A stretch of 64,000 nt of DNA, taken from NCBI GenBank assembly GCA_963697805.1, contig CAVOPB010000003.1, positions 124,001-188,000 of the forward strand, given 5' to 3'. The translations under genes and the position numbers were made by a program. Each line of letters begins with the position of its first letter. The stretch's first letter is position 1. Below are positions 57,493 through 64,000 of this stretch, one piece after another. Source of the DNA: VRUE01 sp963697805. GTDB lineage: Bacteria; Actinomycetota; Thermoleophilia; Solirubrobacterales; 70-9. The notes under the pieces are model-generated. The model did no database searches. It was not told the origin of the DNA and saw only the letters and a program-made list of their open reading frames with translations.

Positions 57493-59751
57493 ATGCGTCT
57501 AATAGTCACCGAGAAGAACAACAGCGCCAAGAAGATCGCCGAGATCCTCGGCCGGGGCGAGGTGTCGGAAGACAAGACCTTCAAAGTCCCGTACTACACC
57601 TGGTCCGACGAGGATGGCGAGCATCGCACGATCGGGCTCAAGGGCCACGTGCTCGGCCCGGCCTTCCCCGAGGGCTACTCGAACTGGCAGAAGACCGATC
57701 TGCACGACCTGATCGATGCCGAGCTGATCAAGGAGCCGACCGACAAAAACGTCGTCAAGGCGATCAAGAAAGTCGCCAAGGAGGCGGATGAGCTGGTGAT
57801 CGCGACCGACTTCGACCGCGAGGGCGAGCTGATCGGGCTCGAGGCGCTCGAGGAGATGCTCGACGCGAACCCGGAGTTGGGCTCCCGCGAGGGAACTGCG
57901 GACGGCAGCCTCCGGATCCAGCGCGCCCGTTACTCGGCGCTGACAAAGGAGGAGATCGAGCGCGCTTTCGGCGAGCTCGACGTGCTCTCCTACCCGCTCG
58001 CCAACGCCGGCGCCGCCCGCCAGGACATCGATCTCCTCTGGGGCGCGACGCTGACCCGCGCGGTCTCGATCTCGACCCGCCGATTCGGCTCCAACTTCCT
58101 CTCGGTCGGCCGCGTCCAGAGCCCGACCCTGGGCCTGATCGTCGAGCGTGAGATGGAGCGCCGCGCCCACGTCGCCAAACCGTTCTGGGAACTGTTCGCC
58201 AACTTCCAGCACCCGGACGGCAGTTTCGAGGCGCATCACGTTACCGACAAATTCTGGGAGAAGACGGAGGCCGACGCGGCTCTCGCCGGCACCGCCTCGC
58301 CGGGGACGGTGACCGCGGTTACCGCTCGCAAGAACACCCGCAAGCCTCCGACCCCGTACAACACGACCGCCTTCAGCACCGACGCCTCGAGCCGCCTCGG
58401 CATCACCCCCGCGAGCGCGATGAGGATCGCCGAGGACCTCTACATGGACGGGTTCATCTCCTATCCCCGGACCGACAACACGGTCTATCCGTCCTCGCTG
58501 CCGACCCGCGAGCTCGTCTCCTCGTTGGTCAGGATCTCGGAGTTCTCGGCCGCCTCGGGCCTGCTCGAGGGTGAGCTGAAACCGACCCGGGGCAAAAAAG
58601 AGACGACCGACCACCCACCGATCTACCCGACCCAGGCGATCCATCCCGGCGCGCTCGAGGGGCCCAAGCGGCGCGTCTACGAACTCGTCGTCCGCCGCTT
58701 CCTGGCCACCTTCAGCCCGCCGATGATCACCGAGTCGACCCGGGCGGACATCGAGGCCGGCTCGGAGACCTACTTCGTCCGCGGCTCGGTCGTGGTCGAC
58801 CCCGGCTACGCCGGCATCTACACCTACGCCCGCTCCTCCGACGACGAGATCCCGAAACTCGAGGAGGGGCAGGCGCTCGATCTCGACGGCGAGCCCTGGA
58901 TCGTCGACAAGGAGACCCAGCCCCCGGCGCGGATCTCCCAGGCGAAACTGATCGAGCTGATGGAGGAGCGCAACCTCGGCACCAAGGCGACTCGCGCCGA
59001 CATCATCCAGAAGCTCTTCGACCGGGGCTACGTCTACGGCAATCCGCCGGTCCCCTCGGAGACCGGGATCGCGCTCTATGAGGCATTCAAGACTTTCGTG
59101 CCGCGGATGGCGACCCCGGAGATGACCGCCCAGCTCGAGGCGGAGATGGACCGCATCGCCGCCGGCGAGATGACCAAAGGCGAGGTCGTCGGTGAGAGCC
59201 GCGATCTCCTCCACAACACCTGGTCGGAGATCGACAAGAGCAGGGAAGACCTCGCGAAAGTCGTCTGGAAAGGGATGGACGAGGACCGCATCCTCGGCCC
59301 CTGCAAGGTCTGTGAAAGGGCGGGCCGGACCAAGGAGGACGGCTCACCCAACATGCTGCGGATCATCCGCGCGAAAAAATCGGGCAAACGCTTCGTCGGC
59401 TGCAGCGGCTGGACCGCCGACGACCCCGACTCGTGCGACCAGACCTTCCCGCTGCCGCAGCGCGGTGACGTCTTCCGCCTCGAGGAGCGCTGCACGGTCT
59501 GCGACGAGACGCCAAGGCTGAAAGTCGTCCCCTTCCGCGGCCGTTCCTGGAACCTCTGCCTCAACGACGACTGCGAGTCGATGCAGGAGATGAAGAAACG
59601 CAGGGCCGAGCGCGAAGCGGCGAAAGCGGCGAAGAAGGCGATGGACGAGAAGCCGCCTCCGGACGGCAGCGAGGACGGTAAGGCGAAGCCGACCAAGGCC
59701 GACACCGGCACCCGCCGCCGCAAACGCGCCAAAGCGACCGCCAAAGGCTGA
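57493..59751 (+). CDS. topA: Type IA DNA topoisomerase I, archaeal-like form
   Basis: A 752-residue topoisomerase that relaxes negative supercoils. Toprim domain: LIVTEKNNSAKKIAEIL, and the metal-binding ATDFDREGELIG. The active-site Tyr is in FISYPRTDNTVYP. TDHPPIYPTQAIHP replaces the AHEAIRPT of typical bacterial TopA. Two zinc-finger-like parts (CKVC, CSGW with C, CTVC, CLNDDC) and a Lys-rich tail follow. The start motif, Toprim and HPPIYPT resemble archaeal topoisomerase I more than bacterial enzymes. ATG at 57493. Confidence 0.92.
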   Translation: MRLIVTEKNNSAKKIAEILGRGEVSEDKTFKVPYYTWSDEDGEHRTIGLKGHVLGPAFPEGYSNWQKTDLHDLIDAELIKEPTDKNVVKAIKKVAKEADELVIATDFDREGELIGLEALEEMLDANPELGSREGTADGSLRIQRARYSALTKEEIERAFGELDVLSYPLANAGAARQDIDLLWGATLTRAVSISTRRFGSNFLSVGRVQSPTLGLIVEREMERRAHVAKPFWELFANFQHPDGSFEAHHVTDKFWEKTEADAALAGTASPGTVTAVTARKNTRKPPTPYNTTAFSTDASSRLGITPASAMRIAEDLYMDGFISYPRTDNTVYPSSLPTRELVSSLVRISEFSAASGLLEGELKPTRGKKETTDHPPIYPTQAIHPGALEGPKRRVYELVVRRFLATFSPPMITESTRADIEAGSETYFVRGSVVVDPGYAGIYTYARSSDDEIPKLEEGQALDLDGEPWIVDKETQPPARISQAKLIELMEERNLGTKATRADIIQKLFDRGYVYGNPPVPSETGIALYEAFKTFVPRMATPEMTAQLEAEMDRIAAGEMTKGEVVGESRDLLHNTWSEIDKSREDLAKVVWKGMDEDRILGPCKVCERAGRTKEDGSPNMLRIIRAKKSGKRFVGCSGWTADDPDSCDQTFPLPQRGDVFRLEERCTVCDETPRLKVVPFRGRSWNLCLNDDCESMQEMKKRRAEREAAKAAKKAMDEKPPPDGSEDGKAKPTKADTGTRRRKRAKATAKG

Positions 59752-59764
59752 GGCCGGCGGGCCG

Positions 59765-60358
59765 TTGTTCATCTCGCTCGAGGGGATCGACGGGTCGGGA
59801 AAGAGCACCCAGGCGAAGCTCCTCGCGGAGAAGCTCGGCCCCGACACCGTCTCGATCCGCGAGCCGGGGGGGACCGAGGGCGCCGAGCGGATCCGCACCC
59901 TGCTCGCCGACCCGGGCCTCGAGCTCGACCCGCTCGCCGAGCTGCTGCTCTTCCTCGCCGCGCGGGCCGACCTGACCGCGCGGGTGATCGGGCCGGCGCT
60001 CGAGGCCGGCCGAGACGTCGTCGCCGACCGCTTCGCCGACTCGAGCGTCGCCTACCAGGGCGCCGCTCGAGGCCTCGGCGTCGGCGAGGTGATCTCGCTC
60101 ACCGACGCCGCCAGCGAGGGCCTATGGCCCGATCTCACCCTGCTGTTGAGGCTCGACCCCGAGCTCGGGGTCGAGCGGGCCGAGGGTGAGGATCGCTTCG
60201 AGTCCGAGGGGCTCGACCTGCAGCGGGCCGTCGCCGAGGCCTACGAGGAGATTGCGCAGATTGCCTCCGACAGGGTCGTGGTGATCGACGGCATGGGCAC
60301 GGTGGAGGAGGTGCACGGGCGGGTGATGGAGGCGGTCGGTGAGCGGCGTGCTGGCTGA
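59765..60358 (+). CDS. tmk: Thymidylate kinase
   Basis: A 197-residue kinase converting dTMP to dTDP. P-loop LEGIDGSGKST, EPGGTEGAERIR (DR/EPGG motif), VVADRFADSSVAYQGAARG (DRY-like motif), and a short lid. The start is TTG at 59765, 13 bp after topA. It overlaps holB by 20 bp, so topA, tmk and holB form a DNA-metabolism operon. Confidence 0.95.
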   Translation: MFISLEGIDGSGKSTQAKLLAEKLGPDTVSIREPGGTEGAERIRTLLADPGLELDPLAELLLFLAARADLTARVIGPALEAGRDVVADRFADSSVAYQGAARGLGVGEVISLTDAASEGLWPDLTLLLRLDPELGVERAEGEDRFESEGLDLQRAVAEAYEEIAQIASDRVVVIDGMGTVEEVHGRVMEAVGERRAG

Positions 60359-61445
60359 GGCGACCGGGCACCAGCCTCGGGCGCGCCTGACGCTGAGCGC
60401 CGCGCTCTCGTCCGGGCCCTCGCACGCCTACCTGTTCAGCGGGCCCCCGGGGGCCGGCAAGCGGGCCGCGGCCCGGGCCTTCGCGGCGGAGATCCTCGCC
60501 GCCTCCGCCGATGACCCCGACGATGCCCGGCGTCGCGCTCTGCTCGATCCCTCGCCGCATCCCGACCTCGTCTGGCTGGCGCCGAGCGGCGCTCAGCACA
60601 TGGTCGAGGAGGTCCGCGAGCGGGTGATCCGCGCCTCGGCCTACCGCCCGTTCGAGGGCGGCAGCCGCGTCTTCGTCGTCGAGTCCGCCGAGGCGATGCG
60701 CGACGAGAGCCAGAACGCGCTGTTGAAGACGCTCGAGGAGCCGCCCGAGTTCGTCCACCTGATCCTGCTCAGCTCCGAGCCGGCGGCGCTGTTGGAGACC
60801 GTCACCTCGCGCTGCCAGCCGGTCGAGTTCGCGCCGCTCCCGGTCGAGGCCGTCGAGGCCGAGCTGAGCGGGGTGGGGGAGCCCGACGAGGTGGCGGCGG
60901 CCGCCCGCCTCGCCGCCGGCGACCTCGACCGGGCTCGGGCCCTGCTCGAGGCCGGTGGGCGCGAGCTCCGCGCCGAGGCCGAGCGCTGCGCCGCGGCGGC
61001 GATCGAGGGCGAGAGCGCCTCGGCGCCCTGGAAGCGCCTGCTGAAGACGGCGGAGGACGCCGGCTCGGGCGTCGAGGACGCGACGCGGGAGGCGCTCGAG
61101 GAGGAGAAGGCGGCGGGCGTCAGGCACTCGGCCCGCGAGATCACCGACCAGGCGAAACGGGCGGGGCGCCGGCGCCGCACCGAGGTCCTCGACCTCGGCC
61201 TGGCGCTGCTGGCGGCGTGGTTCCGCGACCTTGCCGCGACCGCCGCCGGCGCCGCCGAGCTCGCATTCAACCGCGACCGCCTCGATCGGCTCGCGGAGCA
61301 GGCCGAGGGGCTTGACCAATCGCGGGCGCGTCAGGCGGCCGAGGTCGTCCAGGACACCCGCCGGCGCCTCGACCTCAACGTCTCCGAGGAGCTGGCGCTG
61401 GAGGCCCTTCTGTACCGGCTTGAGCAGACCCTCCGTTCTCCGTAG
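60339..61445 (+). CDS. holB: DNA polymerase III delta-prime subunit
   Basis: A 368-residue AAA+ clamp-loader subunit. FSGPPGAGKRAAARAFA is Walker A, with Lys but Arg instead of Ser/Thr after it. Zinc-binding cysteines are absent. ESAEAMRDESQNALLKTLEEPPEFVHLILLS is Walker B/sensor, and SRCQPV the SRC arginine finger motif. The start is GTG at 60339. The 3' end overlaps the opposite-strand DUF2304 gene by 71 bp. Confidence 0.92.
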   Translation: MSGVLAEATGHQPRARLTLSAALSSGPSHAYLFSGPPGAGKRAAARAFAAEILAASADDPDDARRRALLDPSPHPDLVWLAPSGAQHMVEEVRERVIRASAYRPFEGGSRVFVVESAEAMRDESQNALLKTLEEPPEFVHLILLSSEPAALLETVTSRCQPVEFAPLPVEAVEAELSGVGEPDEVAAAARLAAGDLDRARALLEAGGRELRAEAERCAAAAIEGESASAPWKRLLKTAEDAGSGVEDATREALEEEKAAGVRHSAREITDQAKRAGRRRRTEVLDLGLALLAAWFRDLAATAAGAAELAFNRDRLDRLAEQAEGLDQSRARQAAEVVQDTRRRLDLNVSEELALEALLYRLEQTLRSP

Positions 61446-62668
61446 CCGCCTGCTCGCGGGCCTTCTCGATCGCCCGCTCCTGGGCGAGGCGGGTGATCTG
61501 CGCCGCCTGCCGCGACATGATCACGCTGAAGTTGAGGGCGAGGGCGAGCAGCATCAGGAGGACGATCGAGAACAGGGCGACGTTGGTGTCGCGGACGCCC
61601 ATCACGTCGGCGGCGAGGGTCAGCAGGCCGGGGAAGGCCGCGCCGAGCAGCATCACCAGCCCGGCCACGAACCAGACGATGCTGTAGCGCTCCTGCAGCC
61701 GGTCGCGCCTGATCAGCTCGAGGATCATCACCATGAAGCCGATCGCGATGATCGCCGCCAGGATCCGCGTCTGCGCGGTCAGGTGGACCGCGGGGTGATC
61801 CGAGGACTCGGCGAGGAGCGGGATCATGACAAGACTTCGCGCTTCGCTCGCTGCGCGGAGAAACAGAATGTGACGCTTGCTCGCTCCGCCTCACCTTCGT
61901 CAATGGTCCCGCTTCGTCGGGCTCGCGAGGAGTCAGATTGCGACGCTCGCCCGACTCGACGGTCCGCGGGCGGAACTGGCCGACCAGCAGCACGATCAGC
62001 CCCTTGAAGATGAAGAAGGCCGAGCGCAGTGGGGTCAGGAACGATGTGCCGCCGGCCCGCTCGAGCATCCGCACCGGCACCTCCTCGACCCGCAGCCCCT
62101 GGCGGACAGCGAGCTGCAGCGACTCGATCTCGGCGAAGTCCGGCGAGTAGTTCTCGCTGAACAGCTCCATCACCCGGCGATTCGCCGCTCGCATCCCACT
62201 GGTCGTGTCGGTGAACCGCTGTCGGGTCGCGAGGGTGAGGAAGAAGCGGAAGACGCTGGTCCCGATCCGGCGCGAGATCGTCGGCTGGTAGTCGTCGCTC
62301 TCGGCCTGGCCCGGGTCGCGGTAGCGGGACCCGATCACGAGGTCGGCGTGGTCCGCCCGCACCTCCTCGAGCAGCCTCGCCACCTCCGGCGGCGGGTGCT
62401 GCCCGTCGGCGTCGAGGTGGGCGCAGAAGTCATAGCCCTGGCGCAGCGCGTAGAGGTAGCCGGTCTGCAGCGCCGCCCCCAGGCCCTGGTTGAACGGAAG
62501 CGATGCGACCACCGCCCCGGCCGCGCGGGCGGTGTCGGCGGTTGCGTCGATCGAGCCGTCGTCGACGACGAGGACGTCGGCATCGGGAAGCCGCTCCCGG
62601 ACGCCGGCGATCACCGCGGCGACCGAGGCCTCCTCGTTCCAGGCGGGTATGAAGACCAGAGTCCGCAT
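61331..62668 (-). CDS. Family 2 glycosyltransferase with a repeat-derived, read-through tail
   Basis: A 445-residue reading frame. Residues 1 to about 238 are a GT2 domain of the DPM1/dolichol-phosphate-mannose-like type: FIPAWNEEASVAAVI, VVDDGSIDAT, HLDADGQHPP (metal-binding DxD), then RRIGTSVFRFFLTLATRQRFTDTTSGMRA. After QFRPRT the frame passes through repeats A10 and A9 without a stop and then runs across the DUF2304 gene in another frame to 61331. The tail of about 200 residues is Arg/Pro-rich, unlike any domain. Either a stop was lost by repeat insertion or a frameshift exists. ATG at 62668. Confidence 0.78.
   Translation of the reverse strand: MRTLVFIPAWNEEASVAAVIAGVRERLPDADVLVVDDGSIDATADTARAAGAVVASLPFNQGLGAALQTGYLYALRQGYDFCAHLDADGQHPPPEVARLLEEVRADHADLVIGSRYRDPGQAESDDYQPTISRRIGTSVFRFFLTLATRQRFTDTTSGMRAANRRVMELFSENYSPDFAEIESLQLAVRQGLRVEEVPVRMLERAGGTSFLTPLRSAFFIFKGLIVLLVGQFRPRTVESGERRNLTPREPDEAGPLTKVRRSEQASHSVSPRSERSAKSCHDPAPRRVLGSPRGPPDRADADPGGDHRDRLHGDDPRADQARPAAGALQHRLVRGRAGDAARRGLPRPADPRRRRDGRPRHQRRPVLDRPPDAARPRPQLQRDHVAAGGADHPPRPGAGDREGPRAGGYGERRVCSSRYRRASSASSSETLRSRRRRVSWTTSAA
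61375..61827 (-). CDS. DUF2304-family membrane protein
   Basis: A 150-residue protein with three hydrophobic segments (about 20-40, 48-70 and 80-104) followed by a charged helix (SRQAAQITRLAQERAIEKAREQ). DUF2304 proteins regularly accompany GT2 glycosyltransferases and probably form a membrane partner for lipid-linked sugar synthesis; here one lies directly upstream. ATG at 61827 stands 7 nt after element A9. Its tail overlaps holB on the opposite strand. Confidence 0.87.
   Translation of the reverse strand: MIPLLAESSDHPAVHLTAQTRILAAIIAIGFMVMILELIRRDRLQERYSIVWFVAGLVMLLGAAFPGLLTLAADVMGVRDTNVALFSIVLLMLLALALNFSVIMSRQAAQITRLAQERAIEKAREQAATENGGSAQAGTEGPPAPAPRRR
61828..61893 (-). repeat. Linker element A9 (66 nt) upstream of the DUF2304 gene
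   Basis: The same plan as A7 and A8 with one base missing in the left arm (TGAGGCGGAGCG). The minus-strand core TCACATTCTGTTTCTC is at 61858-61873, and GCGCGAAG ends 7 nt before the ATG. The TGA at 61891-61893 is not in the glycosyltransferase frame. Confidence 0.85.
61916..61955 (-). repeat. Interspersed repeat A10 (short form)
   Basis: The minus-strand core TCGCAATCTGACTCCT is at 61928-61943 with perfect outer arms GTCGGGC (61916-61922) and GCCCGAC (61949-61955). It lies 23 bp from A9 in the same orientation, inside the reading frame of the glycosyltransferase. Confidence 0.82.
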
Positions 62669-62722
62669 CGCTACTGCCGATTCTCCCATGCAGCCCAGGC
62701 GGCATTGTGTTAGTAAACCTTC

Positions 62723-64000
62723 ATGAAGAGAATCGGCATGCGGCTTTGGCTCTCAGGGGCCTTCGCCGCCGTCAGCCTGATCACCGCGGGCGCTATCTAC
62801 CTGCTCGGGGATCGGCCGAAGGCGGTGCTCGTCGCGCTCACTCTCGGCGTCCTCGCCGGATTCCTGATCGCGGTCGGGATCACCCACCGAGTCGGGCGCC
62901 TCTCGCGGGCCGCCGGCGAGATGGCGGCCGGCTCCTTCGACGTGCCGCTCGAGGCCGGCGGTCGCGACGAGATCGGCCAGCTCGCCCTCTCACTGGAGTC
63001 AATGCGGGCCTCTCTGAAGGAGAGCTTCGGCGTCCTCACCGCTGACCGCAACAAGCTGCAGGCGATCTTCGACGGCCTCACCGACGTCGTCGTCGTCGTC
63101 GATCAGGACGGGCCGCTGCGCTTCTCCAACACCGCCGCGGAAAGCATGATTGACTCGACCGGACTGCTGCCGGAGCCGATGCTGCCGCATATGAACCGGG
63201 CTGTCGAGCACGGCTTCGCGGCCCATCCGGCGCTGCGGATCGGCGACCGCGCCTACGCGATGACCGCCCGCGCCCTGCCCGACGAGCGGGCGGTCCTGAT
63301 CGTCGCCCGCGACCGCACCGAAGAAATGCGCCGTGAGCTCGCCGAAGCGGATTTCATCTCCAACGCGGCGCACGAGTTGCGCAACCCGCTGGCCGGAATC
63401 TCGAGCGCGATCGAGGTGCTTCAGGAGGGGGCGAAGGACGACCCGAAGGCGCTCGACCACTTTCTCGGCCACCTCGCCGAGGACACCGAGCGGATGAACC
63501 GGCTGACGCGCTCGCTGCTGACCCTGGCCCGGGTCGAGTCGGTCGGCCCGGGCGAGGCCGAGATCGTCGACATCACTGCGGCGATTCGCGATGTCGTCGA
63601 GGCGGTCGAGGCGCCCCGCCATGTCGATCTGGTGGTCGAGATCGAGCCGGACCTCGCCGCCGAGGGCGATCCGACCCTGCTGCGCCAGGTGATGGTTGGG
63701 CTGCTGACCAACGCCTTCAAGAACACGCCACCGCCCGGGACCGTTACCGTTCGCGGCCGCCATGATGGGAAGACGGGAGTGGAGCTGGCGGTCATCGACA
63801 CCGGGTCGGGGATTCCAGAGGCCGAGATCGAGCGCGTCTTCGAGCGCTTCTACCGTCGCTCCGAGACCCGCACGCACGAGGGGTTCGGCCTCGGCCTCGC
63901 GATCGCCAGGCGTATGGTCGACGTGATGGGCGGCGAGATCGGCGCCAGCTCGGTCGAGGGCGAGGGCAGCACCTTCTGGGTCCGTCTCCCGATCGCCCAA
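62723..64000 (+). CDS. Sensor histidine kinase (runs off the window end)
   Basis: At least 426 residues, no stop before base 64000. Two membrane segments (about 8-27 and 33-53) with almost no outside loop suggest membrane or internal sensing. Then HAMP (about 52-105), a PAS-like domain (about 108-195, KLQAIFDGLTDVVVVVD), HisKA with SNAAHELRNPL, and HATPase motifs LLTNAFKNTPPPG, DTGSGIP and GFGLGLAIA. It resembles PhoR/ResE-type kinases. The ending is near, since SSVEGEGSTFWVRLP is the usual last motif. ATG at 62723, or 62738. Confidence 0.92.
   Translation, partial: MKRIGMRLWLSGAFAAVSLITAGAIYLLGDRPKAVLVALTLGVLAGFLIAVGITHRVGRLSRAAGEMAAGSFDVPLEAGGRDEIGQLALSLESMRASLKESFGVLTADRNKLQAIFDGLTDVVVVVDQDGPLRFSNTAAESMIDSTGLLPEPMLPHMNRAVEHGFAAHPALRIGDRAYAMTARALPDERAVLIVARDRTEEMRRELAEADFISNAAHELRNPLAGISSAIEVLQEGAKDDPKALDHFLGHLAEDTERMNRLTRSLLTLARVESVGPGEAEIVDITAAIRDVVEAVEAPRHVDLVVEIEPDLAAEGDPTLLRQVMVGLLTNAFKNTPPPGTVTVRGRHDGKTGVELAVIDTGSGIPEAEIERVFERFYRRSETRTHEGFGLGLAIARRMVDVMGGEIGASSVEGEGSTFWVRLPIAQ

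Noticed and set aside
1..64000. tRNA, rRNA, CRISPR arrays, insertion sequences, prophage or riboswitches
   Set aside because: No cloverleaf, regularly spaced repeats, transposase or integrase motifs, or recognisable riboswitch cores were seen on either strand.

Overview
The window is very GC-rich, gene-dense DNA from one bacterium. It has 66 protein-coding genes, no RNA genes, no CRISPR array, no transposase and no stretch over 300 bases without a gene. The gene set suggests an actinomycete, probably class Thermoleophilia (Solirubrobacterales-like). Pointers are a complete 14-gene nuo operon, an F420-type deazaflavin oxidoreductase, a B12-dependent ribonucleotide reductase, a double-domain ThyX-like protein, a decaprenyl-phosphate-type UbiA enzyme, and exported proteins with short NAVTxxKIKK-type repeats. 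The taxonomic call is inference from gene content.

Layout. 1-6.2 kb: end of a UbiA prenyltransferase, two small hypotheticals, citrate synthase, a PfkB kinase, a quinone oxidoreductase and a DEAD-box helicase. 6.2-20 kb: a histidine kinase/response regulator pair, an APH-like kinase, two tandem exported paralogues, acyl-CoA dehydrogenase plus a RibD-like reductase, a large repeat lipoprotein, a sulfotransferase, a flippase-like membrane protein, small hypotheticals and a CBS protein. 20-23 kb: ThyX-like protein, VOC protein, AEC transporter. 23.1-37.8 kb: nuoABCDEFGHIJKLMN on the minus strand, reading nuoA to nuoN from high to low coordinate. 37.8-51.5 kb: F420/flavin enzymes, cytochrome c, serS, a LuxR-type regulator, msrB, a thioesterase, an MFS transporter, a HAD phosphatase, an ABC exporter, a DUF4396 protein behind a CsoR-like operator, an esterase and a P450. 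51.5-64 kb: nrdJ, a hemolysin III protein, a siroheme-synthase-type dehydrogenase, a CARDB protein, an epimerase, an archaeal-looking topA, tmk, holB, a DUF2304/glycosyltransferase pair, and a histidine kinase that runs off the end.

The most unusual content is a set of short interspersed elements sharing a 16-nt core, consensus TCGCAATCTGATTCTT. In three places a copy joins two co-directional genes so that the upstream TGA stop and the downstream start lie exactly 67 nt apart (qor/helicase, nuoD/nuoE, HAD/MFS). A fourth copy, before the DUF2304 gene, shows 66 nt. Its TGA is out of frame with the upstream glycosyltransferase. These copies follow one plan: a TGA-led arm, the 16-nt core, a 23-nt arm ending in a purine-rich Shine-Dalgarno-like block, then 7 nt and the start codon. 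Other copies form 78-bp palindromes placed in frame inside nuoC and at the end of nuoM. A 78-bp and a 39-bp palindrome without the core sit in frame inside nuoG. Two further palindrome types (3.7/55.1 kb, and 38.8 kb) are also present. I read these as undescribed small mobile or amplified elements that tolerate, or shape, translation. Spacing, symmetry and frame are visible in the sequence. Mobility and function are inference.
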